DNA of 47,208 nucleotides from Bacteroidetes bacterium UBA3022 (GTDB taxonomy: Bacteria > Bacteroidota > Bacteroidia > Chitinophagales > BACL12). The stretch lies in the NCBI GenBank assembly GCA_002346225.1, contig DDYY01000087.1, forward strand, positions 1,480 to 48,687, in the 5' to 3' direction. The notes beneath the pieces are model-generated. The model was not told the DNA's origin. It did not search any database and was given only the letters and a program-made list of their open reading frames with translations. Positions 40,551 to 47,208 of this stretch are shown here, piece after piece (position 1 is the stretch's first letter; each line of letters starts with the position of its first letter). The position numbers and the translations under genes were made by a program.

Positions 40551-42176
40551 TTAATGGGTAAAACGGACGCGCTTGAGTTGGAGTAGATTCAAGGCATCCG
40601 GTTCCAGGCCACTTACGTTCTTTCGCGTAAATCGGTACACCTCGTCATAATATAAAGGAATGATGGGGGAGTCCTGCATCATCAGGCTGTCCATGGTCCT
40701 GTAAAGCGCATTGCGTTCCCCTGGGTCTTCCTCCGTAGCAGCCTGCTCGTACAACCTGTCGAAGTCGGGATTGGCATACCTTGTATAATTGGGTGGCGCA
40801 CCGTTACCGCTGTAGAACATCTGCAGGTAACTTTCGGGGTCAGAATAATCAGCGATCCATGAACTCCTGAAGAAAGCAGTTTCTTCATTCACCCGCATTT
40901 CGCGCAATACCCGCGGGTCCACTGTTTCAATGCGGATAGCCAGGCCGATATCTTCCAGTTTGTCTTTGAGGTAAGTGGCGTAATCCTGGTATTCTGCTGT
41001 GGTATGCAGCAGTAGCTCGGGCAAACCTACTCCGCCGGGGAAGCCGGCTTGTTCCAGCAATGCTTTTGCGGTGTCGGGATTGTAGTAATAGCCGAAGTTT
41101 TTATCGAGCGGATCTGTATATAAAGAAGGAGGTACGATACCGCCTGTAGCAGGCAAGCCCCGGTTGTTGCGCAGAAAGAGCAACATCTCCGAACGATTGA
41201 AGGCATAGTTGATGGCTTTGCGGACTTCCGGATAAACCAGCGGTGACTCCTCCATAACTTTGGCCTTGTCATCCATTAACACAGAGAGGTACTCCACATT
41301 CAGGTAAGGACCTTTCAGGAGATTGAAGGTGGATGCATAGCGCTGCTGCAACTTTCCATCGCGAGTAAGTATCTGGTCTTTCAGGCTGACGTCAATATCG
41401 CTGACAAAGTCCAGTTCACCATTCATGAACTTCAAAAACTCGGTCGATTTATTATTGATAAATCGAATGTTCACTGCATCCAGATAAGGTAGCGCCTGAC
41501 CATCGGCATCCTTTTCAAAATAGCGTTCATTGCGGTGGAGGATCAGCATATTACCTTCCATCCACTTGACAAAGGTAAAGGGACCGGTTCCTACGGGATG
41601 GCTGCGAAATTCCTTGCCGTAGTGTTCGACAGCCTCCGCCGGCACCACGGAACAATAAGGCATGGCAAGCCGCTGCAGAAAAGGAGAGAAAGGTCGGAGC
41701 AGCCGGATGGTCAAAGTGGAGTCGTTGATGGCCCGAAATCCTTGCACTGTGTCGACAATATTTTGAAACACCCAGTAGCCGCGCGCAGCAGTGGCAGGAT
41801 TGGCGAGCCGCTCAAAGGCAAACACAAAATCGCCGGCGTTCACCTGTCTTCCCTTGCTATTCGTAAAGCAGGGGTCATCATGGAAATACACATCCTTTCG
41901 AAGGTGGAAGGTATAGGTTAACTGGTCTTCAGAGATATCCCAGCTGGCCGCAATAGAAGGTACTATCTGTAATTGTGCATCGAGTTGTACCAATCCGTTG
42001 TACAATTGCAGGCATCCCCAGGAGTTGGGCTGGTCGCTGGCAAACGCCGGATCCAGGCTGGTAAGCGGTGCTGAAAGATTAAAGCGAAATATGCTGTGTG
42101 CACCATCTGACTCCGTCCGCTGTCCGCAGCCGGCCATCAAGACGACAGCCATACATAAAACCAGAGCCCTCTTCAT
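40551..42176 (-). CDS. Peptide/oligopeptide ABC transporter substrate-binding lipoprotein
   Basis: A 541-residue SBP_bac_5 (OppA/DppA-type) protein with lipoprotein signal and lipobox L-M-A-G-C (C17). Family segments: PLTSLDPAFASDQPN, LQLYNGLVQLD, SWDISEDQLTYTFHLRKDVYF, VNAGDFVFAFERLANP and HPVGTGPFTFVKW. It binds peptides outside the inner membrane and hands them to an ABC permease. No permease or ATPase genes are nearby, so it must work with distant components or as an orphan. It lies 5 bp downstream of the FMN reductase gene on the same strand and may be co-transcribed with it. Confidence 0.93.
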   Translation of the reverse strand: MKRALVLCMAVVLMAGCGQRTESDGAHSIFRFNLSAPLTSLDPAFASDQPNSWGCLQLYNGLVQLDAQLQIVPSIAASWDISEDQLTYTFHLRKDVYFHDDPCFTNSKGRQVNAGDFVFAFERLANPATAARGYWVFQNIVDTVQGFRAINDSTLTIRLLRPFSPFLQRLAMPYCSVVPAEAVEHYGKEFRSHPVGTGPFTFVKWMEGNMLILHRNERYFEKDADGQALPYLDAVNIRFINNKSTEFLKFMNGELDFVSDIDVSLKDQILTRDGKLQQRYASTFNLLKGPYLNVEYLSVLMDDKAKVMEESPLVYPEVRKAINYAFNRSEMLLFLRNNRGLPATGGIVPPSLYTDPLDKNFGYYYNPDTAKALLEQAGFPGGVGLPELLLHTTAEYQDYATYLKDKLEDIGLAIRIETVDPRVLREMRVNEETAFFRSSWIADYSDPESYLQMFYSGNGAPPNYTRYANPDFDRLYEQAATEEDPGERNALYRTMDSLMMQDSPIIPLYYDEVYRFTRKNVSGLEPDALNLLQLKRVRFTH

Positions 42177-42181
42177 CAGGG

Positions 42182-42706
42182 CTAAAAGGTAATGAATTCT
42201 TCTATTTGGTGATGCACCGCCTTCAGGGTAGGTGCTTTAAATAATTGTCCGGAGGCATCGAGTTCTTCCGATACCTTGGATATGGGAAGTTTGTTCCAGT
42301 ACACCGACATCTTCAGGTGGTTCAATACACCGGTCAGATGATCCATCCCACGCAGATTTCCTGCTCTTCCTGTAGCAACACCTACCAGCATGGCCTTCTT
42401 ACCATGGTAGGCTTTTTTGATGTTACTTACGTCAATCATGATTTTCAGCACTCCCGGAATGCTGCCATTATATTCAGGAGTAACAAATATGAATTTTTTT
42501 GCAGGGAAAAGGTATTCTTCCTGTACAGCGTCAAAAGCGGCATCGGCTTCATCAAAGATTAAACCCGACATCACCGATGCGGGAAGGTTTTCCAGATTGA
42601 GCAGGCTGGCTGTATGGCCTTTCTCTTTCAGCAGTCTTTGGTACTCCAGTGCAATCTTCAGGGTGTTGCTGTCGGGCCTGTTGGTGGCGGAAACTATAGT
42701 TATCAT
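42182..42706 (-). CDS. NADPH-dependent FMN reductase family flavoprotein
   Basis: A 174-residue flavodoxin-like protein: phosphate-binding loop SATNRPDSNTLKIA at the N-terminus, FVTPEYNGSIPGVLKIMIDV (the T-P-E-Y-N-x-S-x-P-G signature, residues ~75-95) and VGVATGRAGNLRGMDHL. Such enzymes reduce FMN, quinones or azo compounds using NAD(P)H. It could complement the flavin reductase at the window start in flavin redox balance. A TATTTTTG box (42725-42718, minus strand) lies 12 bp before its ATG. Confidence 0.9.
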   Translation of the reverse strand: MITIVSATNRPDSNTLKIALEYQRLLKEKGHTASLLNLENLPASVMSGLIFDEADAAFDAVQEEYLFPAKKFIFVTPEYNGSIPGVLKIMIDVSNIKKAYHGKKAMLVGVATGRAGNLRGMDHLTGVLNHLKMSVYWNKLPISKVSEELDASGQLFKAPTLKAVHHQIEEFITF

Positions 42707-42717
42707 ATGCTTCTTTA

Positions 42718-42725
42718 CAAAAATA
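42718..42725 (-). promoter_or_regulatory. Candidate -7 box of the FMN reductase gene (TATTTTTG)
   Basis: Fits TAnnTTTG on the minus strand and would give a leader of about 8 nt; the -33 element is unclear. Confidence 0.35.
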
Positions 42726-42822
42726 TCGGTCTATTCCAAACCATGGGTCTATTATCCACAATAATGCTTTTTACTGTGAAAAAGTTTATAGGCGTTTGCA
42801 CGTCAGACCCTATTCAAAGACC

Positions 42823-42830
42823 TAACTTTA
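42823..42830 (+). promoter_or_regulatory. Candidate -7 box of the UPF0173 hydrolase-parA-parB run (TAACTTTA)
   Basis: One mismatch to TAnnTTTG, identical to the box before parE, with TTTG at 42795-42798 (24-bp spacing). Predicted start near 42834, leader about 16 nt. Confidence 0.35.
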
Positions 42831-42849
42831 CATTTTTAACAGATTTCTC

Positions 42850-43530
42850 ATGGAGGTAACATACTACGGCCATTCTTGTTTCGGAATTACCCTTGCGGGT
42901 AAAAGTATTTTATTCGATCCTTTCATCACACCCAATCCGCTGGCGGCTGCCATTGACATCAGCACCATTCGACCTGATTATATATTGCTCAGCCATGCCC
43001 ATGAAGATCACGTGGCGGATGTAATTCCTATTGCCACTGCCAGTGGCGCGAAGGTATTGGGTATTTACGAGGTCGTCACTTATTTTGAAAAGAAAGGTAT
43101 TACCAATATCCATCCGATGAATATTGGTGGAAAGGCAATATTGGACTTCGGCACCGTTAAGATGGTCAATGCTGTTCATTCCAGCAGCTTTGCAGATGGT
43201 TCCAACGGTGGAGCCGCAGCAGGTTTTCTGATTAAGTCGGAAGGAAGAACCATCTATTATGCAGGCGATACTGCCGTTCATCACGACATGAAGATGCTGG
43301 GCAAATACTACAAAGTAGATATGGCGTTTCTCCCTATCGGAGATAATTTCACCATGGGTGTGGACGATGCACTGATAGCCAGTAAATTTATTAAGTGCGA
43401 TAAGATTGTCGGCATGCATTACGACACTTTTGGATATATCAAGATCAACCACAAGGAAGCTGTGGCCCGTTTTGAGAATGAGGAAAAAGAGCTTCACCTA
43501 TTAACTATTGGACAAACAACCGACCTGTAA
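42850..43530 (+). CDS. UPF0173 metallo-beta-lactamase-fold hydrolase
   Basis: A 226-residue MBL-fold protein: MEVTYYGHSCFGI at the N-terminus (UPF0173/UlaG-like), the dinuclear metal motif SHAHEDH (H49, H51, D53, H54), the next ligand histidine in VNAVHSSS, the bridging aspartate in YYAGDTAVH and the final histidine in GMHYDTFGY. UPF0173 proteins are predicted metal-dependent hydrolases of unknown substrate. It stops 3 bp before parA and is probably the first gene of that operon. Confidence 0.92.
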   Translation: MEVTYYGHSCFGITLAGKSILFDPFITPNPLAAAIDISTIRPDYILLSHAHEDHVADVIPIATASGAKVLGIYEVVTYFEKKGITNIHPMNIGGKAILDFGTVKMVNAVHSSSFADGSNGGAAAGFLIKSEGRTIYYAGDTAVHHDMKMLGKYYKVDMAFLPIGDNFTMGVDDALIASKFIKCDKIVGMHYDTFGYIKINHKEAVARFENEEKELHLLTIGQTTDL

Positions 43531-43533
43531 ACT

Positions 43534-44349
43534 ATGGGAAAAATTATTGCGATTGCGAATCAGAAAGGAGGCGTAGGAAAGACCACAACCGCCATTAATC
43601 TTGCAGCAAGCCTTGCTGTGTTAGAATATAAAACACTGTTGATAGATGCGGACCCTCAGGCCAACAGTACTTCGGGTACAGGGCTGGATCCAAAGGGCAT
43701 ACGCACCAATATCTACGACTGCATGATCAACGATACCCCGGCTAAGGATGCTATTGTAGCTACCTCCACGCCGCATCTGTACATCATGCCTGCCCACCTG
43801 GATCTGGTAGGTGCAGAAATTGAACTCATCAACCATCCGAACCGCGAGCGCATTATCACTGCCATGCTCGATGAAGTGAAAGATGAGTATGACTTCATAT
43901 TTATCGATTGTTCACCGTCTCTTGGTCTGATAACTGTTAATGCCCTTACCGCTGCCAATGCAGTGCTGGTGCCCGTGCAGTGCGAATATTTTGCCCTGGA
44001 AGGATTGGGCAAGCTGCTCAATACCATCAAGATTGTACAAAACCGTCTGAACGAACAGCTGGAAATCGAAGGGATTCTCCTGACCATGTACGATGCAAGG
44101 CTCAGGCTTTCCAATCAGGTGGTAACAGAAGTGAAAAGACACTTCCAGGAACTGGTGTTCGATACAATCATTCACCGGAATACCCGTTTGGGAGAAGCAC
44201 CCAGTTTCGGTAAGCCGGCCATTATGTACGATGCAGAATGCACCGGGGCCATTAATTACCTGAATCTGGCGCGCGAAATACTGCAGAACAATGGTTTGGT
44301 GGGGTCAACAAGTGGCGCAGCCGACCAGGCAACAATTGAAGGCCTCTGA
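43534..44349 (+). CDS. parA: Chromosome-partitioning ATPase ParA/Soj
   Basis: A 271-residue ParA-family ATPase with the deviant Walker A KGGVGKTT (signature lysine K11, catalytic K16), switch I DADPQANST, Walker B FIDCSPSLGLITVNAL and the conserved VPVQCEYFALEGL. It works with ParB on centromere-like parS sites to segregate and position the origin region. The short form without an N-terminal DNA-binding domain marks it as the chromosomal Soj type. parB follows after 25 bp. I found no perfect parS site in the window. Confidence 0.95.
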   Translation: MGKIIAIANQKGGVGKTTTAINLAASLAVLEYKTLLIDADPQANSTSGTGLDPKGIRTNIYDCMINDTPAKDAIVATSTPHLYIMPAHLDLVGAEIELINHPNRERIITAMLDEVKDEYDFIFIDCSPSLGLITVNALTAANAVLVPVQCEYFALEGLGKLLNTIKIVQNRLNEQLEIEGILLTMYDARLRLSNQVVTEVKRHFQELVFDTIIHRNTRLGEAPSFGKPAIMYDAECTGAINYLNLAREILQNNGLVGSTSGAADQATIEGL

Positions 44350-44374
44350 GCAAGCAGCATATACTTAGCGGACT

Positions 44375-45256
44375 ATGAGTAAGCAAAAACAAGATTTAGG
44401 AAAAGGTATCAGGGCGTTGCTGGAGAACATGTCCGGCGATGAAGGAGAAGAACTGATCAGGAAGAAAAAGGAAGAAGTCGCCCAGTCCAACTACATACCT
44501 TTGCACGCCATAGAAATCAACCCCTTCCAACCCCGGGTTGAGTTCGATGATGCAGCACTGGCAGATTTATCCGGATCCATCGCTATACACGGTGTCATAC
44601 AGCCGGTCACCGTGCGCAGACTGGACAACAATAGGTTTCAGCTGATATCAGGAGAAAGGCGTTTGCGGGCATCCAAACTCGCCGGTCTGAAAGAAATTCC
44701 GGCATTTATCAGAGAAGCCAACGATCAGGAGATGCTGGAGATTGCGCTGATAGAAAATATCCAGCGCGAAGACCTGAACAGCATGGAGATAGCCATCAAT
44801 TTCAAAAGGTTGCTGGACGAATGCGCCCTCACACATGAACAGCTCGCAGAGCGGTTGGGAAAGAACCGGACAACGGTTACCAACTTCATCCGCTTGTTGA
44901 AGTTGCCGCCTGATATTCAAAAGGGACTCAAGAACAAGGAAATCAGCATGGGCCATGCGCGGGCAATTATCAGTCTGGAAGACCCCGTTGCTCAGCTCGA
45001 TGTCTATAAACTGATCATCGCTAAAGGATTAAGTGTGCGGGAGGTAGAGGCTTTGGTAAGGGATTATGTGGTTCGCCCCAAAACCGCTAAGAAGACTGTA
45101 ACTGTGCCCGGACATATTAAGAAGTTGCAGGACCAGATTGCTACCCAGCTGGGTACACGGGTGGTAATTAAGCAGGATAAGACCGGGAAAGGGCAGATCG
45201 TTATTTCCTTCTTTTCTGACGATGATCTCTACCGGCTCAAAGACATGTTGGATTGA
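44375..45256 (+). CDS. parB: Chromosome-partitioning protein ParB/Spo0J
   Basis: A 293-residue ParB CTPase. The start contains LGKGIRALLENM (ParA-contacting tail), then IEINPFQPRVEFDD, IQPVTVRR, SGERRLRASKLAG (the CTP-binding G-E-R-R-x-R-A box) and ALIENIQREDLN, followed by the helix-turn-helix ALTHEQLAERLGKNRTTVTN and FIRLLKLP, and a C-terminal dimerisation segment. It clamps onto DNA at parS and loads SMC. The stop overlaps the TTG start of the DUF5683 gene (TTGA). Confidence 0.95.
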   Translation: MSKQKQDLGKGIRALLENMSGDEGEELIRKKKEEVAQSNYIPLHAIEINPFQPRVEFDDAALADLSGSIAIHGVIQPVTVRRLDNNRFQLISGERRLRASKLAGLKEIPAFIREANDQEMLEIALIENIQREDLNSMEIAINFKRLLDECALTHEQLAERLGKNRTTVTNFIRLLKLPPDIQKGLKNKEISMGHARAIISLEDPVAQLDVYKLIIAKGLSVREVEALVRDYVVRPKTAKKTVTVPGHIKKLQDQIATQLGTRVVIKQDKTGKGQIVISFFSDDDLYRLKDMLD

Positions 45257-45834
45257 GGATACTGTCGGCATCCATATGGCTGATTCTGTCGCTTGGCTGG
45301 AACACGCTGTCAGCTCAAAACGATAGCATTGCCTTATCTGATGCAGCAGTTCCCGAAGAACACTCCCCCCGCAAAGCAGCGCTGTATTCCGGCATCCTTC
45401 CCGGCCTGGGGCAGGCTTACAACGAGAAGTACTGGAAAATACCTATTGTTTACACCGGACTGGGGATTACCACCTATTCCATCGTCTTCAACGCACGCTA
45501 CTTCAACGAGCTGAAAGATGCTTATGCCATCCGCACCGATGGAGACCCGGAAACAATCGATGCATATGCCAATATTTTGCCCCTGGAATCCCAGTTAATT
45601 CAGTACGCACAGTTCTATAAAAAAAACTTAGATATATCTGTTTTGATACTCGCGGGAGTTTGGTTATTAAATGTCGTGGATGCGGTAGTTGACGCCCATT
45701 TGTATAACTTTGATATCTCGGACGACCTGAGTTTGCAGATTCTGCCTACTGCCAATCCGTGGGGAGGACTACAAGCAGTTTCTATGCATCAGTCTGCCAC
45801 ATTTGGATTAACGATAAAATTGAATTTACCATGA
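45253..45834 (+). CDS. DUF5683 envelope protein
   Basis: A 193-residue protein with a signal peptide (ASIWLILSLGWNTLSAQ) and then the DUF5683 body: PRKAALYSGILPGLGQAYNE, YWKIPIVYTGLGITTYSIV and an apolar segment (LILAGVWLLNVVDAVVDAHL) near residue 140, implying one or two membrane or outer-membrane-associated segments. Function unknown. It lies between parB and dapB, as I recall for other Bacteroidota. The start codon is TTG at 45253, overlapping the parB stop as TTGA; no in-frame ATG precedes the end of the signal peptide. It overlaps dapB by four bases (ATGA). Confidence 0.85.
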   Translation: MRILSASIWLILSLGWNTLSAQNDSIALSDAAVPEEHSPRKAALYSGILPGLGQAYNEKYWKIPIVYTGLGITTYSIVFNARYFNELKDAYAIRTDGDPETIDAYANILPLESQLIQYAQFYKKNLDISVLILAGVWLLNVVDAVVDAHLYNFDISDDLSLQILPTANPWGGLQAVSMHQSATFGLTIKLNLP

Positions 45835-46577
45835 AAATAGCATTAATAGGATACGGTAAGATGGGTAGAGCGGTAGAAGCCATCATAGAGGAACACAATG
45901 CCGTAGCAACCAATGATACCATAGAAATCGTGCTCCGCATAGATCTGGAGAATAAGGAACAGTTTACTCCTGAAAGCCTGACAGGTGTGGATATTGCTGT
46001 AGAGTTCACCGGGCCTGAATCGGCGGTGGATAATATCAAAAAGTGTCTGGATGCCCATGTAGCTGTCGTGGTAGGTACTACAGGATGGTACGACAGACTG
46101 GAAGAAGTGAAGCAATATGTAGCGGATAAAGATGGTGCGATGCTGTATACGCCCAATTTCAGTGTAGGGGTCAATATTCTTTTCGATCTCAACGAGAAGC
46201 TGGCGGCGATCATGCAGGAGCGAGAAGGTTATCAGGTTACCATCAGCGAATCGCATCACACCGAAAAGCTGGACGCACCTAGCGGCACCGCCATCAGTAT
46301 GGCACAGCAAATCATGGCTTATAATCCTCAATACACCGGCTGGATAAAAGGAAAGGCGGTGAATGATAATGAAATTGGCATTGTTTCCTTCAGGGAGTCA
46401 GGCGTACCGGGTACGCACGTCATCAACTATATTTCGCATGAAGATGAGATTACGGTGATTCACAAGGCGCACAACCGACGAGGTTTTGCCACCGGTGCAT
46501 ATAATGCGATTAAATGGCTGTCCGGCAAAAAGGGTGTATTTACCATGAAAGATGTATTGCACCTGAGTCAGGATTAA
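45831..46577 (+). CDS. dapB: 4-hydroxy-tetrahydrodipicolinate reductase
   Basis: A 248-residue DapB. N-terminal nucleotide-binding motif IALIGYGKMGRAVE, EFTGPESAVDNI, GTTGWYD, YTPNFSVGVNILFDL and the catalytic segment ESHHTEKLDAPSGTAI (histidine pair, lysine and substrate-binding S-G-T-A). It reduces HTPA to tetrahydrodipicolinate in lysine and meso-diaminopimelate synthesis, thus feeding peptidoglycan. ATG 45831 overlaps the DUF5683 stop (ATGA). A cell-wall carboxypeptidase gene follows 46 bp later. Confidence 0.95.
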   Translation: MKIALIGYGKMGRAVEAIIEEHNAVATNDTIEIVLRIDLENKEQFTPESLTGVDIAVEFTGPESAVDNIKKCLDAHVAVVVGTTGWYDRLEEVKQYVADKDGAMLYTPNFSVGVNILFDLNEKLAAIMQEREGYQVTISESHHTEKLDAPSGTAISMAQQIMAYNPQYTGWIKGKAVNDNEIGIVSFRESGVPGTHVINYISHEDEITVIHKAHNRRGFATGAYNAIKWLSGKKGVFTMKDVLHLSQD

Positions 46578-46623
46578 ACAGCCATTTCCAAAATTTTTCT
46601 GATGCTTTTTAGTTGAACTGTAT

Positions 46624-47208
46624 ATGAACAGATGGTTATTGCTTTGTGGTTTGTCGATGGCCTTTGCCGCTCAGGGGCAAACACTGGATGGTGTATGGAA
46701 ACAATGGGAATACGAAACCGAGCTGCAGAGCGCTTCATGGTCTTTTGCCATGCGGGATGTTGAATCCGGAGAACTGGTTTATCAAAGTTATCCCGATAAA
46801 TGTCTTCCTCCGGCTTCCGGAATAAAAGCCATTACCACACTTGCCGCACTGGAATTATTAGGCCCGAAGTACCAATGGACTACCCGTGTCATGTACGATG
46901 GGGAGCTGCTGGGTGATTCGGTGATTACAGGTAATCTGTATGTGACAGGAGGCGGTGATCCCACCCTCGGAAGTAGCAGGGTCGGTAAAAATGTTTCTTT
47001 CGAAGATCTTTTTGCTGCATGGGCTAACACGTTGTACGATAAAGGTATCAGAAGCATTAAAGGGATGGTTGTGGGAGATGCTTCCTACTTCACTGAGATG
47101 TCAACGCCGGGAAGCTGGAACTGGGATGATATTGGTCAATACTACGGAGCCGGTAGCTACGGCTTAAACATATACGAAAATTCTATTATTGTTTATTACT
47201 CCAGCACT
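46624..47208 (+). CDS. dacB: D-alanyl-D-alanine carboxypeptidase/endopeptidase, PBP4 type (N-terminal part)
   Basis: The first 195 codons of a secreted peptidase S13 (PBP4/DacB) protein; the gene continues past the window. Signal peptide MNRWLLLCGLSMAFAAQGQ, then MRDVESGELVYQSYPDKCLP, and the catalytic S-x-x-K in PPASGIKAITTLAALELLG (serine nucleophile followed by I-K). Next are VTGGGDPTLG and SWNWDDIGQYYGAGSYGLNI, both typical of the family. The S-x-N and K-T-G motifs should lie beyond the window. It trims peptidoglycan peptides in the periplasm; a placement after dapB suits cell-wall metabolism. Confidence 0.92.
   Translation, partial: MNRWLLLCGLSMAFAAQGQTLDGVWKQWEYETELQSASWSFAMRDVESGELVYQSYPDKCLPPASGIKAITTLAALELLGPKYQWTTRVMYDGELLGDSVITGNLYVTGGGDPTLGSSRVGKNVSFEDLFAAWANTLYDKGIRSIKGMVVGDASYFTEMSTPGSWNWDDIGQYYGAGSYGLNIYENSIIVYYSST

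Noticed and set aside
1..47208. Mobile elements, prophage genes, CRISPR arrays or recent horizontal transfer
   Set aside because: No transposase, integrase, regularly spaced repeats or terminal inverted repeats were seen, and codon use and composition look uniform by eye.

Overview
The window looks like chromosomal DNA of a member of the Bacteroidota, most likely from the Chitinophagia/Saprospiria side of the phylum; I cannot place it more precisely. Evidence: the Bacteroidota-type topoisomerase IV pair, a fused SecDF, a type IX secretion (T9SS) C-terminal sorting domain, a PorE-like OmpA protein, DUF4159 after rsmE, DUF5683 between parB and dapB, futalosine-route menaquinone genes, a tmRNA with a GE-N-Y-type tag, and many promoters of the phylum's TTG / TAnnTTTG type in place of sigma70 boxes. 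Base composition is even, and I see no insertion sequence, phage gene, CRISPR array, rRNA or tRNA.

Layout. 1-4336: a tightly packed photobiology/repair run: flavin reductase (cut by the window edge), a DUF2256 mini zinc-ribbon, a DASH-type cryptochrome, an SRPBCC protein, a DUF429 protein and an Fe-S bacterial cryptochrome/photolyase. 4473-10863: a PIN-PhoH ATPase, then parE, a small haem-binding lipoprotein, and parC. 11018-14997: ATP-dependent PEP carboxykinase with its own promoter and terminator, a SUMF1-fold protein, rsmE and DUF4159. 15028-16454: two receiver-domain proteins, an Rcp1-like one and a REC-PAS one without a kinase. 16459-20469: mostly minus-strand genes (cupin, a 509-residue helical protein, OmpH/Skp, a Trp-repeat surface protein). 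A 573-bp intergenic region there carries two divergent promoters and a very short orphan transcription unit with a 29-codon ORF. 20528-23735: MtnA plus a class II aldolase, meeting MqnD and MqnB of menaquinone synthesis tail to tail. 23837-24823: a FISUMP-domain gene broken by one frameshift, then tmRNA on the minus strand. 24903-29134: an acyltransferase with gpsA (phospholipid start) facing pyrR-pyrB (pyrimidines). 29218-34350: aldo/keto reductase, thioredoxin, dienelactone hydrolase, a JmjC-type oxygenase and a PorE-like OmpA protein. 34442-42706: secDF, a TPR protein, a T9SS-sorted protein, PrxQ-type peroxiredoxin, Nudix hydrolase, a peptide-binding lipoprotein and an FMN reductase. 42850-47208: UPF0173 hydrolase, parA, parB, DUF5683, dapB and the start of a PBP4-type D-Ala-D-Ala carboxypeptidase.

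How they fit together. Most of the window is housekeeping: chromosome topology and segregation, envelope biogenesis, central metabolism and redox defence. The parts most worth following up are the photorepair run with its uncharacterised DUF2256, SRPBCC and DUF429 members; the haem lipoprotein translationally linked to topoisomerase IV; the orphan short transcript; the frameshifted FISUMP gene; and a set of promoters placed so close to start codons that nearly leaderless mRNAs are predicted. Functions are inferred from remembered family motifs only, because no database search was possible.
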